A DNA stretch of 64,000 bases from Martelella alba (GTDB lineage: Bacteria > Pseudomonadota > Gammaproteobacteria > Enterobacterales > Enterobacteriaceae): positions 62,001 to 126,000 of the forward strand of contig NZ_SZPQ01000018.1 of the NCBI RefSeq assembly GCF_005217455.1. Reading direction: 5' to 3'. This document shows positions 10,524 through 19,741 of this stretch, in pieces. Each line of letters opens with the position of its first letter. The stretch's first letter is position 1. The position numbers were made by a program, and so were the translations under genes. Under the pieces are notes generated by a model, which saw only the letters and a list, made by a program, of their open reading frames with translations, did not search any database and had not been told where the DNA came from.

Positions 10524-10552
10524 ATTATAGTTATTGAAGCGGCGGACACAAG
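10524..10552 (-). promoter_or_regulatory. Candidate pykF promoter
   Basis: A perfect -10 TATAAT on the minus strand (10524-10529) with a weak -35 such as TTGTGT (10546-10551). It gives a leader of about 235 bases before the pykF ATG. Confidence 0.5.
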
Positions 10553-10849
10553 AAAAAAACAGCGCAAATAATGCTTTAGCCATGAAAAATATCTATTTGT
10601 GTACAATTGGCAAATTTTTGGTGTCATCTGTTGCGCGCTTGCACAAAGTCATTAACGTCGCTACGCGCTGTATGTCGCGTGGCCCCTTGGCTGGACGCGT
10701 TTGTTTGCCGCCGTGAGGCAACACAACCTGTCGCGGCGAATGGCCCACGGATTAATGCGATTTGACAGAATAGTCTATCGCAGGTCGGGGAAGAAATTTC
10801 ATTAATTTTTCTTGACGGAAAAAAGGGGGAGGCAAGACAATAAAACAGG
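10553..10849. other. Gap between pykF promoter and tRNA-Val genes
   Basis: No gene recognised. The short open frame 10534-10716 has no recognisable product. The stretch next to the tRNA 3' end (10800-10835) gives a C-rich then T-rich transcript, CCCCCTTTTTT, that may help end the tRNA transcript, but no clear hairpin is seen. Confidence 0.4.
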
Positions 10850-10926
10850 TGGTGCGTCCGAATGGACTCGAACCATCGACCCCCACCATGTCAAGGTGGT
10901 GCTCTAACCAACTGAGCTACGGACGC
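10850..10926 (-). tRNA. valV: tRNA-Val(GAC)
   Basis: A 77-base tRNA on the minus strand with encoded CCA. Acceptor stem GCGTCCG/CGGACGC, D-arm AGCTCAGTTGGTTAGAGC, anticodon loop CTTGACA with anticodon GAC (plus strand 10880-10882), and TGGTTCGAGTCCA in the T-arm. It is the second of a tandem pair that corresponds to E. coli valV/valW next to mdtK; which copy is V or W is arbitrary here. Confidence 0.97.
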
Positions 10927-10934
10927 ACAAGAGA

Positions 10935-11011
10935 TGGTGCGTTCTAATGGACTCGAACCATCGACCCCCACCATGTCAAGGTGGTGCTCTAACCAACTGA
11001 GCTAAGAACGC
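10935..11011 (-). tRNA. valW: tRNA-Val(GAC)
   Basis: A 77-base tRNA with encoded CCA, acceptor GCGTTCT/AGAACGC and anticodon GAC. It is almost identical to the neighbour, differing mainly by compensated changes in the acceptor stem. Eight bases separate the two, so they are surely co-transcribed. Confidence 0.97.
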
Positions 11012-11047
11012 TTACCGAAAAACGCCGCCAGCGCGGCAGCGGGACGA

Positions 11048-11076
11048 ATATTAGCGGGCAACCTCAGCGCTTGCAA
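11048..11076 (-). promoter_or_regulatory. Candidate promoter of the tRNA-Val pair
   Basis: Minus strand: -35 TTGCAA (11071-11076), 17-base spacer, -10 TAATAT (11048-11053), followed by the GC-rich discriminator TCGTCCCGC typical of stringently controlled stable-RNA promoters. The start would fall about 30 bases before the first tRNA. The -35 lies in the foot of the mdtK-side hairpin. Confidence 0.55.
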
Positions 11077-11105
11077 GGGGAAAAACCGTTTTTTCCCCTT
11101 GCAAG
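11070..11105. terminator. Strong hairpin downstream of mdtK
   Basis: A 16-base perfect stem (CTTGCAAGGGGAAAAA / TTTTTCCCCTTGCAAG) with a 4-base loop. It lies 114 bases past the mdtK stop and just before the tRNA promoter. There is no T run after the stem on the minus strand apart from those in the stem itself, so termination strength is uncertain. Confidence 0.6.
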
Positions 11106-11218
11106 CCGTTAATTGATGACGTAATGCGCAGCCTGTCGAATTTTTATTCCGGCACCGCTGGGTTCCTTGCTGTCGGCATCCCGGGGAATCAATGTGGGTA
11201 CCCCTTGCCAAGGGGGCA

Positions 11219-12592
11219 TCAGCGCGCCGCGCGATGAAGAATTATCATCGGCGGTTGTCGCTGCAATCGCACGATGCGCACGGTCATCATGACGGCGGCC
11301 GACGTCAGACCGATGATAAAACCGAACCAAAACCCGCTGGGGCCCATGGCGGGCCGTAGAACATCCGTCAGCGCCAGCAGATAGCCAAAGGGCAACCCCA
11401 GTAGCCAGTAGGCGGTGAATGTGATGAAAAAAATGGCGCGGGTATCTTTGTAACCCCGCAAAATACCGTTGCCTATAACCTGGATGGCGTCGGATATTTG
11501 ATAAAGCGCCGCCAGCGCCATGAGATGCGAGGCCATCACCACCACGGCGAGATCGCTGTTATACAGGGTGGCGATGCGGACGCGGAAGGTAAAGGTGGCT
11601 ATCGCGGTCAGGCAGGCCAATGTCACGCCCAGCCCCAAACTGGACCAGGCGGACACCCGGGCATCATCCACCCGGTTTTCACCCAGGCTGAACCCGATGC
11701 GGATGGTGGCCGCCACGCCGATGGAAAGCGGCAGCACAAACATCAGCGCGCTGAAGTTCAGCGCGATCTGGTGCCCGGCCACCGCCACCGTCCCCAGCGG
11801 CGAAACCAGCAGCGCGACCACGGCGAATAGGGTCACCTCGAAAAACAGCGCCAGCGCCACCGGCAGTCCCAGACGCCATAACCGGCCCAGCGTGGGCCAG
11901 TCGGGTCTAATGAGGCCAAACGGCAGACGCACATCATCGAAAACGTCGGCATGGCGGATATACGTCCACATTGCGGCGAACATCAACCAGTATACCGAGG
12001 CGGTGGCGATGCCGCAGCCGACGCCGCCCAGCGCCGGCATGCTGAATTTGCCATAGATAAACACATAGTTGATGGGAATGTTGGCCAGCAGGCCGAGGAA
12101 GCCTATGACCATGCCCGGCTTGGTTTTGGACAATCCCTCGCATTGGCAGCGCAGTGCCTGAAAAAACAGATAACCCGGCGCGCCCAGCATCAGAAAGCGC
12201 AGATAGGCGACGGCTTTTTGCGCTAATACCGGATCGATATTCCGCATATGGCCGATAATTAACGGACAGTGATACAACAGCGTCATAATCAGCGCCGCGA
12301 TGACCGACGCCAGCCACAATGCCTGCCGCACGTGAAAACCGACCCGATTGCGCCGGCCTGAGCCGTTCAGTTGGGCGACAACCGGCGTCAGAGCCAGGAT
12401 CAGTCCGTGGCCGAACAGAATGGCCGGCAGCCAGATGGAGGTGCCGATGGCGACCGCGGCCATGTCGGTGGCGCTCACCGAACCAGACATGACGGTATCG
12501 ATTACGCCCATGGCCGTTTGGGCAACCTGGGCCAGAATGACCGGTATGGCCAACGACAGTAATAACCGCGCTTCCTTGAGATACTTCTGCAA
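11219..12592 (-). CDS. mdtK: Multidrug efflux MATE transporter MdtK (NorM)
   Basis: Inner-membrane MATE-family Na+/drug antiporter with 12 predicted helices. I place the start at a TTG (12590-12592): the following [28 protein letters not shown] aligns with the E. coli N-terminus, the length becomes 457 residues as in E. coli, and an AAGGTG Shine-Dalgarno lies 7 bases upstream. The longer open frame with an ATG at 12739 would add 49 unrelated residues. It is divergent from ribE, as in E. coli. Confidence 0.94.
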   Translation of the reverse strand: MQKYLKEARLLLSLAIPVILAQVAQTAMGVIDTVMSGSVSATDMAAVAIGTSIWLPAILFGHGLILALTPVVAQLNGSGRRNRVGFHVRQALWLASVIAALIMTLLYHCPLIIGHMRNIDPVLAQKAVAYLRFLMLGAPGYLFFQALRCQCEGLSKTKPGMVIGFLGLLANIPINYVFIYGKFSMPALGGVGCGIATASVYWLMFAAMWTYIRHADVFDDVRLPFGLIRPDWPTLGRLWRLGLPVALALFFEVTLFAVVALLVSPLGTVAVAGHQIALNFSALMFVLPLSIGVAATIRIGFSLGENRVDDARVSAWSSLGLGVTLACLTAIATFTFRVRIATLYNSDLAVVVMASHLMALAALYQISDAIQVIGNGILRGYKDTRAIFFITFTAYWLLGLPFGYLLALTDVLRPAMGPSGFWFGFIIGLTSAAVMMTVRIVRLQRQPPMIILHRAAR

Positions 12593-12803
12593 ACAGTGCA
12601 CCTTCGAAATGGGGTGGAACGGGAATCGGCCGTTAACCAGATGATTAGCGGTGGATAATGTGGCGATAGTGTAATGGTTTAAGCACGTTATACCAATGCC
12701 GTCGCTCGGCTTTTCGGGGCAAGCCGGCGGCATTGGCATCGCCGGTGTTTTGGGGCAAACTGTCAGGCATCATTTTCCACTGCCGAAAAACGAGGTCGTC
12801 GAC

Positions 12804-13457
12804 ATGTTCACCGGTATTGTGCAAGGTACCGCTGCGATAGTGGCCATTGAGGAAAAGAGCCATTTTCGCACGCATTTTGTCAAAATTCTGCCCCATCTGC
12901 TGGCGGGGCTGGAGCCCGGCGCGTCAGTCGCCCATAACGGATGCTGCCTCACCGTCAGCGCCGTGCAGGGCGATGTGGCGAGTTTCGATTTGATGAAAGA
13001 AACGCTGCGTATTACCAACCTGGGCGCATTACAGGTCGGCGACGAGGTCAATCTTGAGCGGGCCGCCACGTTCAACAGCGAAATAGGCGGGCATCCGATG
13101 TCCGGCCATATTCTGTGCCGGGCCGCCATCGCCAAAATCGTCGCCTCGGAAAACAACCGCCAAATCTGGTTCAAAATGCCGGACAAAGCGCTGATGAAAT
13201 ATATCCTCTATAAAGGCTTTATCGGCATTGACGGCATTAGCCTGACGGTGGGCGAGGTGGTTGGACAAAAATTCTGCGTACATCTGATTCCCGAGACCCT
13301 GGCGCGCACCACCCTGGGCAAAAAGCGGCTGGGGCAAGAGGTGAACATCGAAATCGATGCGCAAACCCAGGCGGTGGTGGACACGGTGGAGCGGGTCCTG
13401 GCCGCGCGGGAAACGGCGCAGTTGACCCAGGACGTTCAAGGGGTTGAGGCGCAGTAA
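12804..13457 (+). CDS. ribE: Riboflavin synthase, alpha subunit
   Basis: Dismutates two 6,7-dimethyl-8-ribityllumazine molecules into riboflavin and a pyrimidine. The start at 12804 ([12 protein letters not shown]) is the family's canonical N-terminus; the open frame extends 36 codons upstream without conserved sequence. The 217 residues form two lumazine-binding repeats, the first with NGCCLTV and the second with IDGISLTV. The symbol ribC is used for the same gene in older E. coli annotation. No FMN riboswitch is seen here; enterobacteria keep it at ribB. Confidence 0.96.
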   Translation: MFTGIVQGTAAIVAIEEKSHFRTHFVKILPHLLAGLEPGASVAHNGCCLTVSAVQGDVASFDLMKETLRITNLGALQVGDEVNLERAATFNSEIGGHPMSGHILCRAAIAKIVASENNRQIWFKMPDKALMKYILYKGFIGIDGISLTVGEVVGQKFCVHLIPETLARTTLGKKRLGQEVNIEIDAQTQAVVDTVERVLAARETAQLTQDVQGVEAQ

Positions 13458-13559
13458 CGGGACCGGCCGCCCCGCAGGCGAAGTTCCAGCCGCAATTTAA
13501 GGCGAAGGGAACCGCGCGTCACCGAGGCGGCGTGCAGATGAATTTGGCGGGGGCTTCCG

Positions 13560-14711
13560 TCAACGGGGCACCCGCATCCCGCCATCTACGCCTTGCGGGC
13601 TGAGCAACACTTGCCACAACTGGATATTGCGGGCGCGAAAAGCGCCGGCGCAGGCATTCAGATAGTAGCAGAACATACGGTAAAACCGTTCGGAGTATTT
13701 ACCCGACAGCGCCGGCCAAGCGGCCAGAAAGCGTTCGTACCAGGCCATCAAGGTCTTGTCGTAATCCGTCCCGAAATTATGCCAGTCTTCCATGACGAAA
13801 TGGGGCTCGCTGGCCTTGGCGATGTGCTGCACCGAGGGCAGACAGCCGTTGGGGAAAATATACTTGTTAATCCAGGGATCGACATTCATATCGGTATGGT
13901 TGGAGCCGATGGTGTGCAGAAGGAACAGACCATCGCGTTTCACGTTGCGGCCGATAACGTCAAAGTAGGTGGCGTAATTTTTGGGGCCGACATGCTCGAA
14001 CATGCCTACCGATACCACCCGATCGAATTGCTCGTGCAAATCCCGGTAGTCTTGCAGGGATATCGTGACATCCAGCCCGTCGCAGCGCTGTTGCGCCAGT
14101 TTCTGCTGTTCAGCGGAAATGGTGACGCCGCGAACCGAGACGCCGTAATGCTTCGCCGCATAGGCGGCCAGCCCGCCCCAGCCGCAGCCAACGTCCAGCA
14201 GGGTCATCCCCGGGCGCAACTGTAATTTCTCGCAAATCATTTTCAACTTGTCTTGCTGGGCTTGCTCAAGGGTGGCGGCTTGTTTCCAATAGCCGCAGGA
14301 ATACTGCATATAGGGGTCCAGCATCAGACCGAATAAGTCATTGCCGAGATCGTAATGTTCTTTTCCAACAATCCAGGCCCGTTTCCGTGATTGCAAGTTG
14401 AAAAGTCGGGCGGCGATAACTCTTACTATATCCTTGAAACTATGGGGGATTTTCTGCTCAAGGCCAGCGCGTAGCACTTTTTGAAAGAAGATATCCAGCC
14501 GTTCGCATTCCCACCAGCCGTCCATGTAACTCTCGCCTAAGCCCAGCGAACCGCTTTGTATCACTCGTTTGAATAGATCAGGGTTTTTCACCCGGATATC
14601 GAACGGTCTTGCACCGTTGATTTTGATGTCTGCCTCAGCCAGTAGATCATGAACGATCCGGTACCACGCATTATCATGAAAGCTCAGGTCTTCAACACAA
14701 GAGGAACTCAT
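13560..14711 (-). CDS. cfa: Cyclopropane-fatty-acyl-phospholipid synthase
   Basis: Transfers a methylene from S-adenosylmethionine to cis double bonds of membrane phospholipid acyl chains, which raises acid and stationary-phase resistance. It has 383 residues (E. coli 382). The SAM-binding motif LLDVGCGWGGLA lies near residues 170-181; VSVGMFEHVGPKNY and the C-terminal catalytic region with FYRMFCYYLNACAGAF are present. A possible long leader (about 205 bases) lies upstream. The E. coli neighbours ydhC and ydhB between cfa and purR are absent here. Confidence 0.96.
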   Translation of the reverse strand: MSSSCVEDLSFHDNAWYRIVHDLLAEADIKINGARPFDIRVKNPDLFKRVIQSGSLGLGESYMDGWWECERLDIFFQKVLRAGLEQKIPHSFKDIVRVIAARLFNLQSRKRAWIVGKEHYDLGNDLFGLMLDPYMQYSCGYWKQAATLEQAQQDKLKMICEKLQLRPGMTLLDVGCGWGGLAAYAAKHYGVSVRGVTISAEQQKLAQQRCDGLDVTISLQDYRDLHEQFDRVVSVGMFEHVGPKNYATYFDVIGRNVKRDGLFLLHTIGSNHTDMNVDPWINKYIFPNGCLPSVQHIAKASEPHFVMEDWHNFGTDYDKTLMAWYERFLAAWPALSGKYSERFYRMFCYYLNACAGAFRARNIQLWQVLLSPQGVDGGMRVPR

Positions 14712-15133
14712 AGCTTCTCCATCACCAATCTTCTGTCATACCCCGTCAGGAAGTTAACTTTTCAGTGACCTGCGGGCTTTTTATAAGCATCCACGGCGGC
14801 CGTGGTGTCTGAAGTACCACAATAAACAGAGGAGTGTTAAGTCATTCAAAGAACTGATTGCAAGCCGGGTGTTTTGCACATGGGTCAATGTCGGGAAAAG
14901 GCCCTGACACTCTTTCAAGCAATATTATTAGACAACTCGTTATAATTGTTAACGATATTGAGTATAAGCCCCGATGCTAGATTAGACAATAGCTAAGAGG
15001 ATAATGAATTTAATAGGTAACTTAATGATTTCTTACAGAAACAATAACGTTCATGATACGGATGGACGATGACAATATATTATTTCGTACCGCACATTCC
15101 GTATAGAAAAGACGGATGAAAGAGAGAACGCAA
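14712..15133. other. 422-base intergenic region between cfa and purR
   Basis: It contains the proposed cfa promoter (14924-14952), a small palindrome CCACGGCGGCCGTGG at 14791-14805 in the cfa leader, and an AT-rich stretch up to the purR stop. No ydhB or ydhC remnant is recognisable. Confidence 0.5.
14924..14952 (-). promoter_or_regulatory. Candidate distal cfa promoter
   Basis: Minus strand: -35 TTAACA (14947-14952), 17-base spacer, -10 AATAAT (14924-14929). Transcription would start about 205 bases before the cfa ATG. E. coli cfa also has a sigma-70 promoter with a leader of about 210 bases, the target of small RNAs such as RydC. Confidence 0.45.
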
Positions 15134-16147
15134 TCAGCGAAATGGACCATCGGCCACCGAACGCCGTTCTATGAGGATGGGATGTACCTCGATGGCCCGG
15201 GCGGTCTCCCGTTTGCTGGTGATACGGTCGAGCAGCAATGTCAAGGCCGCTTCGCCAAGCTCTTCCTTGGGCTGGTGGATGGTGGTTAACGCCGGGGTAA
15301 AGAAACGTGAATTCCGTACGTTATCATAGCCAATGAGCGAAATATCCTCCGGCACGCGCAATCCCAGCTCATCAATGGCGCACAGCGCGCCCATGGCCAT
15401 CACATCGCCGCCGCAGAATACCGCCGTGGGACGTTCGGCGCGGGATAAAATTTGCCGCATGGCCTGGTAGCCGGATTCGGGTTCGAAATCCCCCTGGACT
15501 ATCCATTGTTGTGACGCCGTGACGCCGGCTTCCGCCAGCGCGTGCAGATAGCCGCGATGGCGCCCGCCGCCAGTATTGCGCGACAACTGGCCGGGAATGG
15601 CGCCGATGGCCCGGTGGCCGCGGTCAAGGAGATAACGGGTGGCCATATAGCCGCCTTGAAAGGCATTATCGATAATGGTATCGGTAAAGTCCCGCCGCGC
15701 CTCCCCCCAGTCCATCACGACCATGGGAATCTGCCGGTAATCCCCCAGCATCTCCAGCAGAGGCTCCGGGTATTCGGCGCACATGACCAGCAGCCCATCG
15801 ACGCGTTTTTGCGCCAGCATCGCCAGATAAGCACGTTGTTTAACGAGATCGTTATGGGAATTGCAAAGCACCAGGGTATAACCCCGCGCGAAACAGTGCT
15901 GCTCGATGGCCTCAATGATCTCGGCAAAATAGGGCGCTTCGCTGGTGCTGGCCAGCAGTCCGATGGATTTGGTACGATTGATTTTTAAGCTGCGCGCTAC
16001 GGCGCTCGGGGAATAATGCAGCCGGTCGATGGCGTCCAGGACGGCGAGGCGGGTATCTTCCGCCACGAAACGGGTTTTATTGATGACATGCGATACGGTA
16101 GTGGTGGATACGCCGGCGCGTTTCGCCACGTCTTTTATGGTTGCCAT
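15134..16147 (-). CDS. purR: HTH-type purine repressor PurR
   Basis: LacI-family repressor of purine biosynthesis genes with hypoxanthine or guanine as co-repressor. It has 337 residues (E. coli 341). The N-terminal helix-turn-helix reads [22 protein letters not shown], followed by the hinge helix [10 protein letters not shown] and a periplasmic-binding-like effector domain. Divergent from ynhF. A perfect PurR box was not found upstream; AACGCTTTCACG near 16237-16250 is only a weak partial match for the expected autoregulatory operator. Confidence 0.95.
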   Translation of the reverse strand: MATIKDVAKRAGVSTTTVSHVINKTRFVAEDTRLAVLDAIDRLHYSPSAVARSLKINRTKSIGLLASTSEAPYFAEIIEAIEQHCFARGYTLVLCNSHNDLVKQRAYLAMLAQKRVDGLLVMCAEYPEPLLEMLGDYRQIPMVVMDWGEARRDFTDTIIDNAFQGGYMATRYLLDRGHRAIGAIPGQLSRNTGGGRHRGYLHALAEAGVTASQQWIVQGDFEPESGYQAMRQILSRAERPTAVFCGGDVMAMGALCAIDELGLRVPEDISLIGYDNVRNSRFFTPALTTIHQPKEELGEAALTLLLDRITSKRETARAIEVHPILIERRSVADGPFR

Positions 16148-16378
16148 GTCTCTAAAACTCCTGATTGCGCCAAAGCGCCTTGCCTAACGCGAAAATCGCG
16201 ACATAATGTTAGCGAGCCGCTGATTTCCAATACCCCGCATTGACGTGAAAGCGTTATGCCGCGCAACGCCGATGCGTACAGCCCACCAACGGCATTGCAG
16301 GTTGGCGGATTCAAAGGCGGCATCATACGGGGAAACTCGGGTTGCGTCTATTGTCGGATACCACACTAAGGACTTACG

Positions 16379-16468
16379 ATGAGCAGCGATTTCAAAATAT
16401 CTCTTGTGACCACGATCTGCGCCCTATTGTTGATCATGGCTTTCAGTTTCACGGCCGTCATGAACTAA
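16379..16468 (+). CDS. ynhF: Small membrane protein YnhF
   Basis: A 29-codon gene: MSSDFKISLVTT, then a hydrophobic stretch, ending AVMN. It matches E. coli YnhF in length (29 residues), in the opening MS-D-K-SLVTT pattern and in position divergent from purR. A TAAGGA ribosome-binding site lies 5-6 bases before the ATG. A single transmembrane helix (about residues 9-27) predicts an inner-membrane microprotein of unknown function. A strong hairpin follows 60 bases later. Confidence 0.85.
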   Translation: MSSDFKISLVTTICALLLIMAFSFTAVMN

Positions 16469-16527
16469 GGGTCCGTGCGGCCTGAGCCCGCGGCCGGCCA
16501 TGCCGCCCACGGGGATTGTCGGCGAAC

Positions 16528-16562
16528 ACATACAAAAGGGGCCGGAGGCTCTTTTTGTATGT
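16528..16562. terminator. Bidirectional terminator between ynhF and mepH
   Basis: A 16-base-pair hairpin (16528-16543 with 16547-16562) with a GGA loop and two G-T wobble pairs. The A/T-rich outer stem gives CTTTTTGTATG on the plus strand and a U run in the other direction, so it can end both convergent genes. Confidence 0.8.
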
Positions 16563-16569
16563 TATGGCG

Positions 16570-17517
16570 CTAGCGTACTGTTTGGGGCGTTACCACTCTT
16601 CGCGCGCCGACGTAATGATCCTGCCAGTAATCTTCATTCAGATAGCTTATCCGGATATCACGGCCCGTCCTCGGCGATTCGATAAACCGGCCATTGCCGA
16701 TATAAACGCCCACATGGTCGGCCGCGCCGCGGTTGGTTATATGGAAAAACACCAAATCCCCGCTTTCCAAATCGTTCTTTTTCACCGGCGCCGCATCGCG
16801 CAGGTGGTACATTTCATTAGCGGTCCGCGGCATTTTTATGCGCACGACATCTTTGTAGGCGTAATAAATAAGGCCGCTGCAATCAAAACCGGTGCTGGGG
16901 GACATGCCGCCCCAGCGATAAGGCTTGCCCATTTGCGACAGCAGCTTGTTCATGGCGGTCAGCTTGGCGCGTTGATAACGTCTTTTATGACTTTCGCTCA
17001 TTTTAATGGGTTGGTCGGCCACCAGGTCCGCCTTGGCCTTGCCCTTTATGCGATGCCTGCCGTAGCCCTTCTTATAACCTTTCGACGGTGGGGTGACTTT
17101 GGCGATTTTTCGGGCGGCAAGCGGCGAATGATGTTTTTTCTCGCCGACGGCGACGACCGCTGACGTTTTAACGGGATGCTTGCGGCGGGTTGTCTCGCTT
17201 TTGGCGTTTTTTTCAGCCCTGGCGCTTTTATCGGCTCTTTGTGTTTTTGGTCTTTCAACTGTGGCAGCAACATGGCGGGGGGGGGTATGAGACGCCGTGT
17301 GTCGCGGATGGTGGATGGCGGTTTTGGGCTCCGATGCTTCAGCCTTGTTCTTGCCGGTTATCTTAACCGGTTTTCGTTTGCGCCGGTCTCCGGTTTTGGC
17401 CGTACTGGCCTGAGATTTACGTTGGTCGGCATTGACACCGGCGTTTGGCGCCGCATGCGCCAGATTGAAAAACAATTGGGTAAACAGCAATGCAAAAAGC
17501 GTAAACAATAAACGCAT
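16570..17517 (-). CDS. mepH: Murein DD-endopeptidase MepH (NlpC/P60 family)
   Basis: Periplasmic hydrolase that cleaves D-Ala-mDAP cross-links so peptidoglycan can expand. I choose the ATG at 17517 (MRLLFTLFALLFTQLFFNLAHA, a clear signal peptide), with GGAGG 11 bases upstream; this gives 315 residues, longer than the about 271 of E. coli. The extra length is a lysine/arginine/proline-rich, probably disordered region (about residues 25-190). The catalytic NlpC/P60 domain follows, with FDCSGLIYYAY (nucleophilic Cys) and ADHVGVYIG (His). In E. coli sodB lies next to it; it is absent here. Confidence 0.9.
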   Translation of the reverse strand: MRLLFTLFALLFTQLFFNLAHAAPNAGVNADQRKSQASTAKTGDRRKRKPVKITGKNKAEASEPKTAIHHPRHTASHTPPRHVAATVERPKTQRADKSARAEKNAKSETTRRKHPVKTSAVVAVGEKKHHSPLAARKIAKVTPPSKGYKKGYGRHRIKGKAKADLVADQPIKMSESHKRRYQRAKLTAMNKLLSQMGKPYRWGGMSPSTGFDCSGLIYYAYKDVVRIKMPRTANEMYHLRDAAPVKKNDLESGDLVFFHITNRGAADHVGVYIGNGRFIESPRTGRDIRISYLNEDYWQDHYVGARRVVTPQTVR

Positions 17518-17953
17518 GATGAAAGCTATCCTCCGTAGCCCATAATAGGGGGGTTGCCAAAGCCTCAAAGGAATTTAAGCTATTTACTCTGCCAATGCAC
17601 CAGGAATTCGCATGAGATTGTGTATAAACGTGAATAAACGCGCATTTGATGCACGCTTTCGCCGGCAAAGACGGAAATTTCAACAATAATGCAACGACAT
17701 GGCGTTTCCCGTGCCATGGGGGGCACTTGGCCTGAGGTATTCCGCAGTAAACGCTATACTCCTTATACTTCACATCGCCCTTTTGTTGTGGCGGCGTGCG
17801 TTTTATCCCCTATGCTGCGCTGGCTGGGTGCCGGGGGATTATGCCAAGGCAAAAAATGTTTATCTCTTTTCACCGTTATCGATAGAATGATACTTCCGGG
17901 CAAATTCCCGTCCGGAACAGCTATGGCCGTACGAGGCTTGAGGAAGCGAGACA
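17518..17953. other. 436-base intergenic region between mepH and grxD
   Basis: Divergent control region. A -10-like TATTAT for mepH lies at 17542-17547 on the minus strand with a poor -35. A TATACT sits at 17754-17759 on the plus strand without a good -35. Short open frames in this span have no recognisable product. Confidence 0.4.
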
Positions 17954-18301
17954 ATGACGACAGTTGAAAAAATTCAGCAACAAATCGCTGAAAATCCCAT
18001 CCTGCTTTATATGAAAGGTTCTCCGAAGCTGCCGGGTTGCGGTTTTTCCGCGCAGGCGGTCCAGGCGTTGTCCGCCTGCGGCGAGCGTTTCGCTTATGTG
18101 GATGTGCTACAGAACCCCGATATCCGCGCCGAACTGCCGAAATACGCTAATTGGCCCACCTTTCCCCAGTTATGGGTGGATGGCGAGCTGATAGGCGGCT
18201 GCGATATCATCCTGGAAATGTATCAGCATGGGGAATTGCAGCCGCTTATAAAAGAGACCGCGCTGAAATACGGTTCTCAGGAAAAACAGTCTTCTCATTG
18301 A
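17954..18301 (+). CDS. grxD: Monothiol glutaredoxin GrxD (Grx4)
   Basis: Monothiol CGFS-type glutaredoxin that binds a [2Fe-2S] cluster with glutathione and serves in Fe-S trafficking and iron sensing. It has 115 residues, as in E. coli. The active CGFS is at residues 29-32 after LLYMKGSPKLPG. WPTFPQLWV (cis-proline loop) and GGCDI (glutathione binding) follow. E. coli lhr, which lies between rnt and grxD, is absent; rnt is the convergent neighbour. Confidence 0.96.
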   Translation: MTTVEKIQQQIAENPILLYMKGSPKLPGCGFSAQAVQALSACGERFAYVDVLQNPDIRAELPKYANWPTFPQLWVDGELIGGCDIILEMYQHGELQPLIKETALKYGSQEKQSSH

Positions 18302-18309
18302 TCCCATGT

Positions 18310-18345
18310 CCCCGGCGAGTGAACCGTCCGGTCCACTCGCCGGGG
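18310..18345. terminator. Inverted repeat between grxD and rnt
   Basis: A 12-base perfect stem CCCCGGCGAGTG / CACTCGCCGGGG with a 12-base loop, directly after grxD and 17 bases from the rnt stop. No long T run on either strand, so it may end transcription weakly or protect 3' ends. Confidence 0.5.
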
Positions 18346-18362
18346 AAAAGGATAGGCCGACG

Positions 18363-19013
18363 TCAGGCGCCGCTTTCCAACGGCGGCACAGGCCAGCCAC
18401 CCAGCCTTTTCCAGCGGTTGACCAATTCACAAAACAGTTCTGCGGTACGCTGGGTATCGTACAGCGCTGAGTGCGCCTCGCGGCTGTCGAACGGAATACC
18501 GCCGGCGACACAGGCCTTGGCCAGCACGGTTTGGCCAAGGGCCAGTCCGCTAAGCGCGGCGGTGTCGAAGGTGGCGAATGGATGAAAGGGGTTGCGTTTC
18601 ATCGCGGCCCGTTGCGCGGCGGCCATCAAAAAACCGTGATCAAAACCGGCATTGTGCGCCACGATTATCGCCCGGTTGCACCCCTGATCCTTAACCCCTT
18701 TACGAACCATCTTGAAAATTTCATGCAACGCTTCATATTCGCTGACGGCCCCGCGCAGCGGGTTGGTAGGATCGATACCGTTGAAGGCCAGCGCCTCCGG
18801 CTGCAAGATGGCCCCTGGAAATGGCTCAATATGGAAATGCAGCGTTTGGTCCGGCCCCAGCCAGCCTTGCGCGTCCATCTTCAAGGTGACGGCGGCGATT
18901 TCGAGCAGAGCGTCGGTGACGGCGTTAAAACCTGCGGATTCTACATCGATGACAACGGGATAAAAGCCGCGGAAACGGCCGCGAAGGGAATTTACATCGT
19001 CTAATTCAGCCAT
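18363..19013 (-). CDS. rnt: Ribonuclease T
   Basis: DEDD-family 3'-5' exoribonuclease that trims tRNA CCA ends and matures stable RNAs. It has 216 residues (E. coli 215). The first motif VIDVESAGF carries D23 and E25; [13 protein letters not shown] and the C-terminal [16 protein letters not shown] complete the DEDDh set. In E. coli it follows gloA, as here, 124 bases upstream on the same strand. Confidence 0.96.
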   Translation of the reverse strand: MAELDDVNSLRGRFRGFYPVVIDVESAGFNAVTDALLEIAAVTLKMDAQGWLGPDQTLHFHIEPFPGAILQPEALAFNGIDPTNPLRGAVSEYEALHEIFKMVRKGVKDQGCNRAIIVAHNAGFDHGFLMAAAQRAAMKRNPFHPFATFDTAALSGLALGQTVLAKACVAGGIPFDSREAHSALYDTQRTAELFCELVNRWKRLGGWPVPPLESGA

Positions 19014-19137
19014 GCCTGTTCTTACTTTTCAAAAATACAGCCGCTATTATGGCAAATTCAGCCATGGGTTGCATGGGGGAATCCGTTAGGGGCCGGCGAA
19101 AACCTCTTTTGGCCGCCGCCGGTGGTAAACGGTAAAA

Positions 19138-19545
19138 TCAGCGTCCCAAACCTTGACCGGCCTGATGCTGCTCGATCAATTCAATTTTGTAGCCGTCGGG
19201 ATCCTCGATAAAAGCAATGATGGTTGCGCCCCCTTTGACCGGGCCCGCTTCCCGTGTGACACGGCCGCCGGCTTGGCGAATGCGCTCGCAGGTGGCTGCG
19301 ACGTTGTCCACCCCCAGCGCGATATGCCCATAGGCCGTGCCAAGCTCATAGTGGTCCACGCCCCAATTGTAAGTCAATTCTATAACCGCCCCCGCGGTTT
19401 CCTCTGTGTAGCCTACAAACGCCAACGTGTATTTGTATTCAGGATTTTCACTGGTCCGCAACAGACGCATTCCCAATATGGTCGTGTAAAAATCAATGGA
19501 ACGCTGTAGATCGCCGACCCTCAGCATGGTGTGTAGCAAGCGCAT
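19138..19545 (-). CDS. gloA: Lactoylglutathione lyase (glyoxalase I)
   Basis: Converts the methylglyoxal-glutathione hemithioacetal to S-lactoylglutathione. The start at 19545 ([16 protein letters not shown]) gives 135 residues, the E. coli length; the longer frame adds six residues only. The metal ligands H5, E56, H74 and E122 are all present. The E. coli neighbours nemR and nemA upstream are missing. Confidence 0.96.
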   Translation of the reverse strand: MRLLHTMLRVGDLQRSIDFYTTILGMRLLRTSENPEYKYTLAFVGYTEETAGAVIELTYNWGVDHYELGTAYGHIALGVDNVAATCERIRQAGGRVTREAGPVKGGATIIAFIEDPDGYKIELIEQHQAGQGLGR

Positions 19546-19741
19546 AGAATTCCTCGGTGACAAACGACGGCGGTGCCTTTACCGCCGGAAAAGACGATTT
19601 TAAGTCTATACCCATCCTTCGGCAAGTTCAGCTTTGTCGGCTCGGCTCGGCCTGGTCCGGGCAACGGCCGGGGTTGGCGTATGAAAAGGCCTTGCCAGAT
19701 GGGTCAAATCCGTCTTCAATGAATAAGAATGAGGAGGTCCC

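Noticed and set aside
16186..16260. PurR operator upstream of purR
   Set aside because: The best candidates match the 16-base PurR box at about half of the positions, too weak to annotate.
18471..19004. 177-codon frame antisense to rnt
   Set aside because: A shadow of rnt, with no independent support.
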